Assembly (NCBI RefSeq): GCF_000418325.1
Contig: NC_021658.1
Coordinates: 2,418,001-2,482,000 of the forward strand
Length of the DNA: 64,000 nucleotides
Direction of reading: 5' to 3'
Source: Sorangium cellulosum So0157-2
GTDB taxonomy: Bacteria > Myxococcota_A > Polyangia > Polyangiales > Polyangiaceae
Below, piece by piece: positions 23,648 through 33,562 of the stretch. The notes under the pieces were generated by a model. The model was not told where the DNA came from. It did not search any database and saw only the letters and a list, made by a program, of their open reading frames with translations. The first letter of the stretch is position 1. Each line of letters starts with the position of its first letter. Made by a program: the position numbers and the translations under genes.

Positions 23648-24364
23648 TCAGCCGAGCGTCTTTTCCAAGCCGTCCGGGATCGTCAGCGCCGCCCTCGCGA
23701 TGGCCATCTGCCGCTCCAGCTCCTCTGGCGACGCCGGCGTCTCCAGGATCAGCGCCGCGTCGCCCGGGACGTGGGCGGCGACCCGCTGGAACGCGTGCGC
23801 CGCGCTCTGGCTCAGGGCGTCGTGCCGGCTGCCCGAGTTCACCTCGCTCACGTGGAGCTGCTTCAGCCGCGTCCTGTGCGCCTTCACCAGGAAGTGCGCC
23901 TCCGTCATCGTGCGATCGACCTGGTGCGCATGGCCGATATCGAAGCAGAACGACGCGTCCGGCAGCGCGTCGAAGAACGGCCGGAGCTCGTCCACCGTGC
24001 GGCCCGTCCGCTTTCGCTTGTCCATGTTCTCGAGCGCGAGCAGGCCGCCGAGCTGCCGGAAGGCGCCGAGGTCGTGGACGGTGTCGGGGTGGAGGACGAC
24101 GAGCCAGCCCAGCGCGGCCACCTCCGCCATGGCGTCGGCGACGACGCGCTCCTCCGCCGCGTCGAAGCGGCTCGGGGCGTGGAACGACACGTAGCGATAG
24201 CGCGACAGGTCCAGGGAGCCGAGCAGCCGGAGCAGCGGCTTGAGCTCCGAGATGCGCAGCGCGGAGAGCTCCACCGCGGTCGCGGAGCTCCCTTCCAGCA
24301 TCGAGAGCGCCCGCTCGACGTCGCTGAGCGCGAGCGCCCCTGTCGAGTAGCCCATGGGTCGCAT
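23648..24364 (-). CDS. TIM-barrel sugar isomerase/AP endonuclease-like protein
   Basis: The 238-residue protein resembles the xylose-isomerase-like TIM-barrel fold. Candidate metal ligands appear on successive strands: AVELSAL, VSFHAPS, VVLHPDT, LLALENMD, FCFDIGHAHQ, LHVSEVNSGSRHD and ALILETP. This pattern of His, Glu and Asp at strand ends is typical of the AP endonuclease 2/sugar epimerase superfamily. The substrate is unknown. Its ATG overlaps the stop of the nucleotidyltransferase gene (TGATG), so translation is coupled. It is the last gene of a three-gene operon with a kinase-like and a nucleotidyltransferase gene. Confidence 0.75.
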   Translation of the reverse strand: MRPMGYSTGALALSDVERALSMLEGSSATAVELSALRISELKPLLRLLGSLDLSRYRYVSFHAPSRFDAAEERVVADAMAEVAALGWLVVLHPDTVHDLGAFRQLGGLLALENMDKRKRTGRTVDELRPFFDALPDASFCFDIGHAHQVDRTMTEAHFLVKAHRTRLKQLHVSEVNSGSRHDALSQSAAHAFQRVAAHVPGDAALILETPASPEELERQMAIARAALTIPDGLEKTLG

Positions 24365-25446
24365 CAGAACACCCCGTACGTCTGGATGAGCTTGCGGAGC
24401 TCCGGGTCCTCCTCGAAGAAGAGCCGGTCGAGCCCGCGCTGGAACTCGCGCCCGATGTCGCGCACCCGCTTGAACGTCGGGTCGTGGCCGAGCTGCTCGT
24501 CGAGCGGCAGCTGCTTCAGCCGGCCCCGCTCCTCCTCGTTCGAGAGGAGGTCGAGGAACGCGTCGTAGCTGTCGAACAGCATCCGCGCCGTCTCCGCCGA
24601 GATCGCGGGCCGGAGCAGCACCTCGGCGAGGCTCTCCAGCGGCGTCACCCGGATGCGCTCGCGGAGGAAGCGCACGAGCGCGGGCGTCGAGATCCGGTCG
24701 CCCTCGTCGGCCCACGTCGCCCGGTCCTTGCCGAACAGCTCGAAGCCGAAGCAGGTGATGAGCCCGCTCACGAAGATGAGCTTGCGCGACATCCGGAGCT
24801 TCGCGTTGCGGAGCGCCCAGCCCGAGCTGCGCTCCCGCTGCTTGTAGACGAAGTCGACGGCGACGGTGCGCCAGTACCGGACGATGTCGTTCAGCAGGAA
24901 CATCGGGATGATCTCGCGTTTGCTGCCGTAGTGCAGCCCGCGGTCGTCCTCCACGTAGCGCGAGAGCACGAGCCTGAGCACGCGCTCGTGGGCGTCCGGC
25001 TTGCCGATCGCGAGCGACTCCAGGAGCAGCAGGATGCGCTGGGTCGTGTTCTTGTTCGTGTCCTCCTGCCCGCCGATCTGGTGGAGGATCGGGTGGCTGA
25101 AGGCCACGTTGCCGAACACGCCCGTCGGCCCCGGCTCATGGAACTTCGCCGCCTTCAGGATCTTCGTGATGGCCTGGACCTGGCTGAAGTGCCCCTCGTC
25201 GGCCTGACCGTCGATGAGCAGCGTCCAGTCGAGATCGCTGCCGGTCGTGTACTCGCCCCGGGCGAGCGAGCCGAAGACCACCGCGCTCGTGTCGCACGGG
25301 ATCTGCTCGCGGAGCAGCGCCGCGAGGCGCGCCCGGGTCTCCGCCGAGAGCCGCGCGGCCGCCTCGATGCTCGGCCACGACCGCCCCGCCTTCTCGCCGA
25401 TCCGCTCGATGGCGCTCCGCGGCGCCCCGCCTTCCTCTCGTGTCAT
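24364..25446 (-). CDS. Nucleotidyltransferase-domain protein
   Basis: The 360-residue protein has a pol-beta-type nucleotidyltransferase core near residues 52-80: VVFGSLARGEYTTGSDLDW, with G59-S60 and catalytic D71 and D73. The rest (about 100-360) is mainly helical with RLVLSRYVEDDRG, IPMFLLNDIVRYWRT and KLRMSRKLIFVSGLITCFG, and may be the substrate-binding part. Such domains add nucleotides to proteins, RNA or small molecules; the target here cannot be read. I chose ATG 25446, preceded by GAGGG, over the GTG at 25455. It is the middle gene of the operon, 31 bases after the kinase-like gene and overlapping the TIM-barrel gene. Confidence 0.78.
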   Translation of the reverse strand: MTREEGGAPRSAIERIGEKAGRSWPSIEAAARLSAETRARLAALLREQIPCDTSAVVFGSLARGEYTTGSDLDWTLLIDGQADEGHFSQVQAITKILKAAKFHEPGPTGVFGNVAFSHPILHQIGGQEDTNKNTTQRILLLLESLAIGKPDAHERVLRLVLSRYVEDDRGLHYGSKREIIPMFLLNDIVRYWRTVAVDFVYKQRERSSGWALRNAKLRMSRKLIFVSGLITCFGFELFGKDRATWADEGDRISTPALVRFLRERIRVTPLESLAEVLLRPAISAETARMLFDSYDAFLDLLSNEEERGRLKQLPLDEQLGHDPTFKRVRDIGREFQRGLDRLFFEEDPELRKLIQTYGVF

Positions 25447-25477
25447 CGCTCGCACCCTCGATCGCGCCCGCCGCGCC

Positions 25478-26374
25478 TCACGCCCCGCCGTCGCCCGGGA
25501 GGGAGAGCCCGAACCACCGATTCACGAGGTCATGGTGCTCCGCGAGCTGCTCGCGGTAGCGGGGCGCGCCTTCGATCGCGGCCCGCTCGAAATCGACCCA
25601 GTAGAGGGCGCCCGTCTTCTCGCCGATGAGCACGTTGCCGAGCTTGACGTCGAGCGGCGCGACGCCGCGCGCGTTCATCGCCCGGACGATCTCCTCGATG
25701 CGGCCGCGGTGGGCCTCGCCGCCGCCGCTCGCGAACGCCTCGATCTCGCGCCGATCGCGCTCCGGATCGAACAGCTGCCCGAGCGGCGCGAGGTCGATGT
25801 CGAGGACCTTCTGCCCGCGCTCGGCGACCTGATGTTGCAGCGTCTGGCCGCGCACGTAGTCGATGAACAGGGTGCGCGTGGTGAGGTGGAGATCGCGAAT
25901 CCTCGGGACGCTGGGGAGATCGCGCAGGCGGAGGAGCGCGGCCGCTTCGTTGTAGAAGAAGAGCCCGAGCAGGGAGTAGAGGTGCGCGCTCGCGGGCGCG
26001 TTCCGCGGCTGGCCGATAAAGCGCTTGCGGACGCAGACGTAGCCGCGGCGCAGCACGACGTGCAGCCGGTAGCGCAGGCGCGGCATTTTCTCGCTGCGGC
26101 GGTTGAAGAACGGGACGTCGGCCGGGTGGAGCGCGAAGGCGAAGCCGTCCTGATCGAGCTCGGCGAGCACCCTGTCCCCGGGGCCGAGCTCGGCGACCGA
26201 CGGGATGTCGCTCGGGGTGACGGCGTCGGGCACCGGGAGCGGGTTCTCGTCGAGCCGGCGCGCGAGGAGCGCCTTGACGGTCTCGAGCCGCACGGCGAAC
26301 AGCCTCGCCGCGGCGCTCATGCCTGGCACGCGGCGCAGGCCCTGGTCCAGGGCGCGCCGAAGTTCAGGGTTCAT
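25478..26374 (-). CDS. Kinase-like (LPS core kinase-related fold) protein
   Basis: A 298-residue protein with kinase-fold landmarks in the order seen in Kdo/heptose kinase-like families. A Lys in YVCVRKRFIG (K117) would bind ATP, PLDVKLGNVLIG holds the catalytic Asp242 and Asn247, and LYWVDFERA holds the metal Asp261. A glycine-rich loop is not evident. Lipopolysaccharide, sugar or aminoglycoside-type acceptors are all possible. It is the first gene of a minus-strand operon with a nucleotidyltransferase and a TIM-barrel gene, and it is divergent from the GT4 glycosyltransferase across a 405-base repeat-rich gap. This context hints at surface-carbohydrate or phosphosugar chemistry (inference). 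Confidence 0.65.
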   Translation of the reverse strand: MNPELRRALDQGLRRVPGMSAAARLFAVRLETVKALLARRLDENPLPVPDAVTPSDIPSVAELGPGDRVLAELDQDGFAFALHPADVPFFNRRSEKMPRLRYRLHVVLRRGYVCVRKRFIGQPRNAPASAHLYSLLGLFFYNEAAALLRLRDLPSVPRIRDLHLTTRTLFIDYVRGQTLQHQVAERGQKVLDIDLAPLGQLFDPERDRREIEAFASGGGEAHRGRIEEIVRAMNARGVAPLDVKLGNVLIGEKTGALYWVDFERAAIEGAPRYREQLAEHHDLVNRWFGLSLPGDGGA

Positions 26375-26469
26375 GCCCGTCTAGTAGCCGCTTCCGCTCG
26401 CCAAATCAAAAGTGCGGTGACGGCGAGGCGAGGTGGTAAGATGAACCAGCGACCCGGGGCGCCGCCCTC

Positions 26470-26670
26470 TGGGCAAGGGCGAGCAAGGGCGAGCAAGGGC
26501 GAGCGCGAGCGAGCGAGCGCGAGCGAGCGCGAGCGAGCGCGAGCGAGCGCGAACGAGCGCGAACGAGCACGAACGATCAGCGACGAGCGCGACTTGGCGT
26601 GACCGCGCGAGGCTCGGCGCGACTCGGCGCGACCGCGCGTGGCTCGGCGCGACTCGGCGCGACCGCGCGC
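26470..26670. repeat. Low-complexity GAGC tract followed by 30-bp tandem repeats
   Basis: From 26470 to about 26580 the sequence is a degenerate GAGCGAGCGC array of 8- to 10-base units. From 26601 a 30-base unit (GACCGCGCGAGGCTCGGCGC plus GACTCGGCGC) is repeated at 26631 and begins again at 26661. Both lie between divergent genes, so they form the shared upstream region. The rest of 26375-26779 shows no gene. Confidence 0.75.
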
Positions 26671-26779
26671 CAAACGTCACGAACGCACGCGCCCCGGCGA
26701 GGCGTGTTGGCAGCGTGGGTGACGGCGCGCGGTGCGGTTTGCGCTTCAACAGGAGACCCGATTCGGGTAGCAACCCTCC

Positions 26780-27922
26780 ATGGGGACTTCGACGCTGCGG
26801 ATCGTCCATGTCGTGAGCAGCTTGAACGGCGGAGGCATGGAGCATTTCGTGCTGCGCCTCGCCGAGGCGCAGCGGCGCCACGGCCACGACGCCTCGATCC
26901 TCGCGCTGCGCGGCGGGCCGCTCGCGGATCTGGCGCGGCAGCGCGCGTTGCCGGCCACCGTGCTCGGCGGGCGCCTGCCCGCGCGCGTGGCGCACGCGGC
27001 GCTGGCCTTCGCGCGCGCGCGTCCGCACGTCATTCACGCGCACAACCCCACTGCGCTCCACTACGCCACGGTCGGCAAGCTCCTCACGCGGGCGCGGCTC
27101 GTCTTCACCGATCACGCCCAGACGCGCGGGATCATCCGCGTTCCCTCGCGCTTCGAGTGGCGGGCGACGGACGCCGTCGTCGGATGTTCGCAGGACACGG
27201 CCGACAAGAGCGGCGCCGTGGGCGTCGCCGGCAACATCTCTGTCATTCACAACGGGATCGACATCACCCCGGCGCGGCGGACGCGCGAGGAGGTGCGCGC
27301 CGAGCTCGGCTTCGGCGCCGACCCGCCGCCCGCGGAGTCGCCCGAGCCCGCGGAGTCGCCCGAGCCCGCGGGCCCGTCCGGCGGCGCGTTCGTCGGGATC
27401 ATGCCGGCCGCGTTCCATCCGGTGAAGGCGCATGACGTGCTGCTCCGGGCGCTCGCGCGGCTGCGGGACCGCGGCGTCGCGGTCACCGTCCTCATCGTGG
27501 GCGACGGGGACGAGCGCGACCGCATCCACGGGCTCGCGAGGGAGCTCGGGATCCACGGCAAGGAGGCGCGCTTCCTCGGGTTCCGCAAGGACGTGCCCGA
27601 TCTGCTCCTCGCCGCCGACTTCTTCGTGCTGCCCTCGCGCGACGAGGGGTTGCCGCTCGCGGTCCTCGAGGCCATGGCGCGCAGCCTGCCTGTCGTGGTG
27701 ACGCCGGTCGGCGGCGTCCCCGAGGTGGTGCGGAGCGAGGAGCACGGCCTGCTCGTCGCGGTGGACGACCCCGACGCGCTCGCGGCCGCGATCGAGCGGC
27801 TCGCGCGCGACCCCGCGCTGCGGCGGCGGCTCGGCGAGGCGGGGCACGCGCGGGTCCGCGACGACTTCTCGTTCGAGAAGATGACGCGCAAGTACGAGCA
27901 GCTCTATCTCGGCCTCGGGTGA
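26780..27922 (+). CDS. GT4-family glycosyltransferase
   Basis: The 380-residue protein has the GT-B fold of GT4 enzymes. The N-terminal half has IVHVVSSLNGGGMEHFVLRL and the acceptor-site HAHNPTALHY. The C-terminal half has MPAAFHPVKAHDVLLRAL, VLIVGDGDERDRI, FLGFRKDVPDLL and the donor-binding EX7E motif in SRDEGLPLAVLEAM, then VVTPVGGVPEVV. It transfers a sugar from a nucleotide donor, probably in exopolysaccharide or LPS synthesis. A short duplication gives PAESPEPAESPEPAG at about 185-200. The next glycosyltransferase gene can start by overlap at its stop (GTGA at 27919) or at ATG 27937, so the two form an operon. Confidence 0.9.
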   Translation: MGTSTLRIVHVVSSLNGGGMEHFVLRLAEAQRRHGHDASILALRGGPLADLARQRALPATVLGGRLPARVAHAALAFARARPHVIHAHNPTALHYATVGKLLTRARLVFTDHAQTRGIIRVPSRFEWRATDAVVGCSQDTADKSGAVGVAGNISVIHNGIDITPARRTREEVRAELGFGADPPPAESPEPAESPEPAGPSGGAFVGIMPAAFHPVKAHDVLLRALARLRDRGVAVTVLIVGDGDERDRIHGLARELGIHGKEARFLGFRKDVPDLLLAADFFVLPSRDEGLPLAVLEAMARSLPVVVTPVGGVPEVVRSEEHGLLVAVDDPDALAAAIERLARDPALRRRLGEAGHARVRDDFSFEKMTRKYEQLYLGLG

Positions 27923-27936
27923 CGGGCGAGCGCGCG

Positions 27937-29107
27937 ATGAAGGTCCTCGTCTTCACCCACCATTACCCTTCCATGCGGCTGCCGACGATGGCGCCGTACA
28001 GCTATCACACGTACCGGGCGCTCGCGCGCCGCTGCGAGCTCAGGCTCGTGGCCCCGACGCCCTGGTGGACGCGCGTGCGCGGGGCGTCGCGGGAGCTCAT
28101 CGGCGGCACGCGCGAGTCGCACACCGGCATCGACGCGCTGTTCCCCACCTACTGGTCGATCCCGGGGCAGCCGCGCCTGCACGCGCGGGCGATCCACGCG
28201 TCGCTCGGGCGCACGATGGCCAGGCTCCGGCGCGAGTTCCCCTACGACGTGATCCTGGCCGCCTGGGCCTACCCCGACACGGTCGCCGCGGACGTGTTCG
28301 CGCGGGAGGCGGGGGTGCCGCTCGTCACGACGGTGCTCGGCAGCGACATCAACGAGCAGCCGAGGGACGCCGTGCTGCGGGCGCAGATCGCGCCGGCGCT
28401 CCAGCGCTGCGCCCGGGTGGTGGCGGTGAGCGGGGCGCTCGGCGAGCGCCTCGTGGAGCTCGGGGTGCCGCGGGAGCGCGTCGTGGTGCAGCTCAACGCG
28501 GTCGACGGCGCGCGGTTCTCGATCCGGGACCGGGCCGAGCCGCGGCAGCGCCTCGGCCTGCCGGTGGACGCGAAGGTGGTGCTCTACGCGGGCTACCACG
28601 TGCCCGAGAAGGGCGTGGACGTCCTCGTGGAGGGGGGGGGCCCGCCGCGACGTGCACCTCATGATGGTCGGCGGCGGCGAGCTGCTCGAGCCGCTGAGCG
28701 CGCGGGTGCGCGCGCTCGGCCTCGCGGACCGGGCGCGGCTGTACGGCTGGGCGCTGCCCGCGGAGATCCCGGAGTACATGGCGGCGTGCGACGTGTTCTG
28801 CCTGCCGAGCCGCCGCGAGGGCTGCCCGAACGTCGTCCTGGAGGCGCTCGCCTCGGGCCGCCCCGTCGTCGCGACCCGGGTGGGCGGCGTGCCGGAGCTC
28901 GTGTGCGAGGGGCCGGGGGGCAACGGCCTGCTCGTCCCCGCAGGCGATCCGCAGGCGCTCGGGCACGCGCTGGTCCGCGCGCTGGACACGGCGTGGGATC
29001 CGGAGGCGCTGCGGGGCAGCGTGGGGGCGCTCTCGTGGGATGTCGTGGGGGATCGTTATTGTGCGCTCCTCGAGGAGGTGCTCCGGGAGCGGCGCGGGGC
29101 GGGCTGA
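27937..29107 (+). pseudogene. GT4-family glycosyltransferase split by a frameshift in a G9 run
   Basis: The first part, read from ATG 27937 (or GTG 27919 overlapping the upstream stop), gives a normal GT4 N-terminal half ending VVLYAGYHVPEKGVDVLVEG. At nine consecutive G (28632-28640) the frame is lost. The rest of the enzyme continues in another frame: DVHLMMVGGGELLEPL, RLYGWALPAEIPEYM, the EX7E motif in SRREGCPNVVLEAL and VVATRVGGVPELV, to a stop at 29107. Adding or removing one or two G would restore a protein of about 390 residues. The cause may be sequencing error, decay or slippage-based phase variation. Confidence 0.8.
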
Positions 29108-29185
29108 GGCTCTGTCGAGCTGCCCGGCCCCGTGGGAGGGGCCTCGTCGCGCGGGGGACCCCCGGGGGCCGGATCTCCCGGCGCG

Positions 29186-30319
29186 TCAGCTCGCGCAGGG
29201 CGGCGGCTTCAGCCGGTAATCCCGGTAGTCCCCGGGATTGCCCGTCTTGCCGTCGAGCGCCGCGATCGCGATGTTGTACATCTCGCGCGCGGTCACGTAG
29301 TGGAGCATCCACTCCTTACCATCGTTGTACCGGGTCGTGAGCTCCCGGTGCAGCGCGTGGCTCCCGGCGCCGAGCAGCGACTCCGCCTGATCCTCGGGCG
29401 CCCCGTGCGTGTAGACCTTGACGAACACCCATTCGGGCCGCCCCTCGATGTGGATGTTCTGATCCACCCACGTCTTCACCCGGTCCGGCGTCGGTGGATC
29501 GACCGCCTGGAGCGCGCCGTACTCCATCCGCACCCGCACCCGGTTCCCCCGGCGCGTCAGCGCCAGCGCGAGCGGCCCCTCGATCATCAGGATCCGGTCC
29601 TCCAGCACCTCGCCGACCTTGGCCCGGGCGCCCACGGCGTGGGCCCTCCGGCGCGCCAGGTTGCCGGTCGGCCAGTAGATCTGGTTCACGATGCCGTGCT
29701 GCGACTCGTCAGGGGCCGACGGGAACGTGTAGTCGGCATAGCAGCCGGTCTCGAACAGGAGCGGGAGCTCCGCGTCGACTCCGCAGTTCCGCGAGTCCCG
29801 CCCGGAGTTCGCCAGACACCAGTTGCCGTGGATGAACCCGTATCGCATGCGCCCGTCCGCGTCGCGCGAGAAGTGCCCGTGCTTCCCGAGGATCTCCAGG
29901 TACCTGCGGATGTCCGCGCGCAGGTTCTCCTCCGTGTCGTTGTGGTGGTGCAGGTGCAGCTCCACCTCGCCGAAGCCGCGGCGCGTGAGATCCGCCAGCG
30001 CGTCGAGCCACCCGGGCGTGTACTGCTCCCCCGGGAAGAAGAAGCTGTGGCGCGGGTGCTGGCCGTCCGCGTCGCGGTAGGCGCCGGCCATCTCGGGATA
30101 TCGCTCCGACCACGCCCTCACCCGCGCGTCGCCGACCTCCGGCGTGGCGTTCTCCCACCCCGGCTCCCAGTGGTCGCAGACCGCGAAGAGCAGGTGTCGC
30201 GGGCCGATCGGACGCGGACTGCGGGCGTTCTCGATCCTCTGGCGGGCGTAGCCGCCGAGCCAGTTGTGGAGGTTCTTGTTCTTGAGATACTGGAGCTTCG
30301 CCTGGAGTGTTCCGATCAT
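29186..30319 (-). CDS. Polysaccharide-deacetylase-like protein
   Basis: The 377-residue protein has no signal peptide. VCDHWEP near the N-terminus, ELHLHHHND in the middle (His-x-His metal type) and FIHGNWCLANSG resemble the NodB-like (beta/alpha)-barrel of polysaccharide deacetylases, with Asp in the first motif and His pairs in the second. The family match is by motif only. Homologues of this type are often seen in exopolysaccharide gene clusters, and it converges on two GT4 glycosyltransferase genes, so a role in trimming or modifying a surface glycan is likely (inference). Its start is ATG 30319; 773 bases upstream carry no clear gene. Confidence 0.6.
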   Translation of the reverse strand: MIGTLQAKLQYLKNKNLHNWLGGYARQRIENARSPRPIGPRHLLFAVCDHWEPGWENATPEVGDARVRAWSERYPEMAGAYRDADGQHPRHSFFFPGEQYTPGWLDALADLTRRGFGEVELHLHHHNDTEENLRADIRRYLEILGKHGHFSRDADGRMRYGFIHGNWCLANSGRDSRNCGVDAELPLLFETGCYADYTFPSAPDESQHGIVNQIYWPTGNLARRRAHAVGARAKVGEVLEDRILMIEGPLALALTRRGNRVRVRMEYGALQAVDPPTPDRVKTWVDQNIHIEGRPEWVFVKVYTHGAPEDQAESLLGAGSHALHRELTTRYNDGKEWMLHYVTAREMYNIAIAALDGKTGNPGDYRDYRLKPPPCAS

Positions 30320-31092
30320 GAGCTTTCTCGACCGCGGCGCGTTGGACCGGCGGCCGCCGCGGCGGACCGGAGTCTAACCTGGGCCCCCCGGGCGCTGCTA
30401 CAGCCGCCTCGTTCGTCCACGCCGCGGCCGAGACGGCCTCTCCCGATGTGCGCGATCGGCCCCCGCCCGCGCCCGCGGCGCGCGAGCGCTTCGCACAGGA
30501 TCTCGCGCCGCGCTCCAGGCGCTCGAGTCAAGATGAATCAGGGCGAAGAGCACTGAAACGACGAACGTGCGGCCGGAACGGAGCGGACGAGGCGCGCCGC
30601 GGCCCATCGGCGGCGACCCCTGCGCAGCGGCCAGCGGCGGCGGCTGTCGCGCAGCCGCGCCTGTCGCGGTGCCCGGCCGCGAACCCGCGCCGGACCCGAG
30701 CACGATCCGCCGCCGGGCAGGGACGAGCGCTCCCGGCGCGCCCGCCCGCTCGCTCCACACGGCCTCACCGCCGGGGTGCGCGCAGGCGACATGAAGCCGA
30801 ACCCTGCTCCGGCACAGGTCCCACGGCCGCCCAGGACATCCGTTGTCGTGATCTTCCCCTCACGGGTGCGCAATGTGCTTGCAATTTTAGCGTCTGGCTG
30901 TTCGTGTACCGATGGCCGGCGCCGGGGGGGAGACAATTCGCCCCACATGTGGCGATTTTGTTGCCCCAAGCTCCACCGTGGAGCGCCGGCTGTTGTGTCC
31001 GCGGTGAGCGTACACACGGAAGTGTTGCTGGCATGATGCCTGCTCTCCGTGGTAGCTGACTGTAGGCATCACCGATATCGAAGGAGCCAGGC
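30320..31092. other. Gene-free region before the small protein and GlgX
   Basis: No open frame here has convincing protein character. The right part is less GC-rich and includes an 11-base palindrome GGCATGATGCC (about 31031-31041) and a good GAAGGAG site before the ATG at 31093. A promoter for the small protein and glgX genes probably lies in about 30860-31060. Confidence 0.4.
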
Positions 31093-31347
31093 ATGATTTC
31101 AACCCCGATGACGCCGACCGAAGAACTGGTCCCCCTCCCGCAGCGGAGGGCCTCCCTCGAGTCATCAGCTTCGATCGCTGAAGCGTGCGAGCTAGCCCGG
31201 CGGCTCGCGGACATGATCGAACGCCTCAGGTTCTGCACCCCGGAGGGCGACCAGGCCCAGACCCTCCGCATCGCCGAGGGGATGGCGCGGAGCGTGGCGG
31301 ACGCCGTGACCGACGTCATGCACAGCCGCCGCAGCCACGTGGCCTAG
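31093..31347 (+). CDS. Small hypothetical protein
   Basis: An 84-residue protein with no signal peptide or membrane segment. Predicted helices near residues 22-84 ([28 protein letters not shown]) could pair as a small helical bundle. A strong ribosome binding site (GAAGGAG, 31079) precedes the ATG. It is 68 bases before glgX on the same strand and may be co-transcribed. I do not recognise a family. Confidence 0.6.
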   Translation: MISTPMTPTEELVPLPQRRASLESSASIAEACELARRLADMIERLRFCTPEGDQAQTLRIAEGMARSVADAVTDVMHSRRSHVA

Positions 31348-31415
31348 CCCGGCGGACACACGCCCACCGCAACAAGGCCGAGACGGGGGGGCCCACTCCC
31401 GGCCTGGAGAACAGC

Positions 31416-33545
31416 ATGAACCAGAAGCGCAAGGGATTGCGTCCGGGGGATCCTTACCCGCTCGGCGCCACATGGGACGGCGTTGGAACGCAGTTCGCGC
31501 TGTTTTCGGAGAACGCCGAAGCCGTCGAGCTGTGCCTCGTCGACGACGAGGGGAACGAGCAACGCCTGCCGATGCGCCACCGCACCTCGCTGGTGTGGCA
31601 CATCTACGTGCCCGACGTGGGGCCAGGGCAGAAGTACGGCTATCGCGTGCACGGCCCGTGGGCGCCGGAGCGAGGGTTGCGCTTCAACCCCCGGGCGCGC
31701 CTGCTCGATCCCTACGCGAAGGCGCTCGCGTCGCGGGTCCGGTGGGACGCCAACGCGTTCGCCCACCGCAGCGGCGAGCCGGACGGCGATCTCGTGATGG
31801 CCGACGGCGAGGCGCTCGGCGCCCCGCTCGGCGTCGTCATCGACCCCTCGTTCGACTGGAGCGGAGATCGGCGCCCGTACGTCCCGTTCCACCGCAGCGT
31901 CATCTACGAGGCGCACGTCCGCGGCCTGACGATGCTGCACCCGGAGGTCCCGGAAGAGCTCCGCGGGACCTACCTGGGCATCGCCCACCCGGCCATCATC
32001 GGGTACCTGCGGTACCTCGGCATCACCGCCATCGAGCTCTTGCCGGTGCACGCCTTCGTGCACGAGAAGTTCCTGCTCGACAAGGGGCTCCGGAACTACT
32101 GGGGCTACCACTCGATAGGCTTCTTCGCTCCGGACGTCGACTACCGCGCGGGCGCCGAGGTGGCGTCCGAGGTCCGGCAGTTCAAGGAGATGGTGAAGGC
32201 GCTCCACGCCGCGGGCATCGAGGTCATCCTCGACGTCGTCTACAACCACACGGCCGAGGGCAACCACCTAGGCCCGACGCTGAGCCTGCGCGGCATCGAC
32301 AACCCGACCTATTACCGGCTCGTCCCCGGCAACGAGCGCTACTATTTCGACTACACGGGCACGGGCAACACCCTCAACGTGCGCCACCCGCAGACGCTCC
32401 AGCTGATCATGGACTCGCTGCGGTACTGGGTCCTCGACATGCACATCGACGGGTTCCGGTTCGACCTGGCGGCGGCGCTGGCGCGCGGCCTCCACGACGT
32501 CGAGCAGCTCTCGAGCTTCTTCACGATCATCCACCAGGACCCGGTGCTCAGCCAGGTGAAGCTCATCGCCGAGCCCTGGGACGTGGGCCCCGGCGGCTAC
32601 CAGGTGGGCAATTTCCCGGTGCGCTGGGCGGAGTGGAACGGCCGCTACCGGGACACGCTGCGCGACTTCTGGCGCGGCGCCGGCGAGGTCGCCTCCGATC
32701 TCGGGTTCCGGCTCACGGGGAGCAGCGACCTCTACGAGAACAGCGGGCGCAAGCCGTACACGAGCATCAACTTCGTCACGGCCCACGACGGCTTCACCCT
32801 GGCCGACCTCGTCTCGTACAACCACAAGCACAACGAGGCGAACGGGGAGGGCAACTGCGACGGCGCGGACGACAACCGCTCGTGGAACTGCGGCGCCGAG
32901 GGGCCGACCGACGATCCCGAGATCCTCCGGCTGCGCGCGCGCCAGATGCGGAACATCATGGCGTCGCTCCTCTTCTCGCAGGGCACGCCGATGCTCCTCC
33001 ACGGCGACGAGCGGGGGCGCACGCAGGAGGGGAACAACAACGGGTACTGCCAGGACGGCCCGCTCACCTGGCAGCCGTGGACCTGGGACGAGCCGTCGCG
33101 CGCGCTCCTGGAGTTCACGCGCAAGTGCCTCCGCATCCGGCACGAGCACCCCGCGCTCCGGCGCTCGACGTTCTTCAAGGGGCGCGCGATCCGCGGCGGC
33201 AAGGCGTACGATATCCAGTGGTATCGCCTGGACGGCGAGCTGATGACCGACGAGGACTGGTCGAACCCGTGCACGAAGTGCCTCGGGGTGTTCCTGTCCG
33301 GCGAGGGGCTGGACGACGTGGACGAGTCCGGCGACCGGCTCGTCGATGACGACTTCGTCCTGCTGCTCAACGCCTCGGAGTGCGACCTGCCGTTCCTGCT
33401 CCCCTTCGCCGACGATCCCAGGCCGTGGCAGCTCCTCGTCGACACGCAGGACGACGCGGCCACCGAGACGCGCAAAGGCGGGGAGGAGACGGCGCTGATC
33501 GCGCGCTCGCTCAAGCTCTTCCTCCGGAGCCGGCGCGGCACCTGA
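31416..33545 (+). CDS. glgX: Glycogen debranching enzyme GlgX
   Basis: The 709-residue protein has the layout of GlgX/isoamylase. An N-terminal CBM48 domain ([21 protein letters not shown]) precedes a GH13 barrel: [39 protein letters not shown] (nucleophile Asp), [14 protein letters not shown] (acid/base Glu), [27 protein letters not shown] and [11 protein letters not shown]. It hydrolyses alpha-1,6 branch points in glycogen or limit dextrins. I chose ATG 31416 ([17 protein letters not shown]), which begins just before the CBM48 domain and follows CTGGAGA. The C-terminal beta domain is present, so the enzyme looks full-length. Confidence 0.93.
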   Translation: MNQKRKGLRPGDPYPLGATWDGVGTQFALFSENAEAVELCLVDDEGNEQRLPMRHRTSLVWHIYVPDVGPGQKYGYRVHGPWAPERGLRFNPRARLLDPYAKALASRVRWDANAFAHRSGEPDGDLVMADGEALGAPLGVVIDPSFDWSGDRRPYVPFHRSVIYEAHVRGLTMLHPEVPEELRGTYLGIAHPAIIGYLRYLGITAIELLPVHAFVHEKFLLDKGLRNYWGYHSIGFFAPDVDYRAGAEVASEVRQFKEMVKALHAAGIEVILDVVYNHTAEGNHLGPTLSLRGIDNPTYYRLVPGNERYYFDYTGTGNTLNVRHPQTLQLIMDSLRYWVLDMHIDGFRFDLAAALARGLHDVEQLSSFFTIIHQDPVLSQVKLIAEPWDVGPGGYQVGNFPVRWAEWNGRYRDTLRDFWRGAGEVASDLGFRLTGSSDLYENSGRKPYTSINFVTAHDGFTLADLVSYNHKHNEANGEGNCDGADDNRSWNCGAEGPTDDPEILRLRARQMRNIMASLLFSQGTPMLLHGDERGRTQEGNNNGYCQDGPLTWQPWTWDEPSRALLEFTRKCLRIRHEHPALRRSTFFKGRAIRGGKAYDIQWYRLDGELMTDEDWSNPCTKCLGVFLSGEGLDDVDESGDRLVDDDFVLLLNASECDLPFLLPFADDPRPWQLLVDTQDDAATETRKGGEETALIARSLKLFLRSRRGT

Positions 33546-33559
33546 GCGGCGCGCGCCGC
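33546..33559. terminator. Palindrome between convergent glgX and GNAT genes
   Basis: GCGGCGCGCGCCGC is a perfect 14-base palindrome directly after the glgX stop codon and before the GNAT gene end at 33563. Its position between converging genes suits a two-way terminator, though no T-tract is seen. Confidence 0.4.
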
Positions 33560-33562
33560 GCT

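Noticed and set aside
30398..30760. Minus-strand open frame of 120 residues in the gene-free region
   Set aside because: It is low-complexity Arg/Pro/Ala sequence without a ribosome site or domain.
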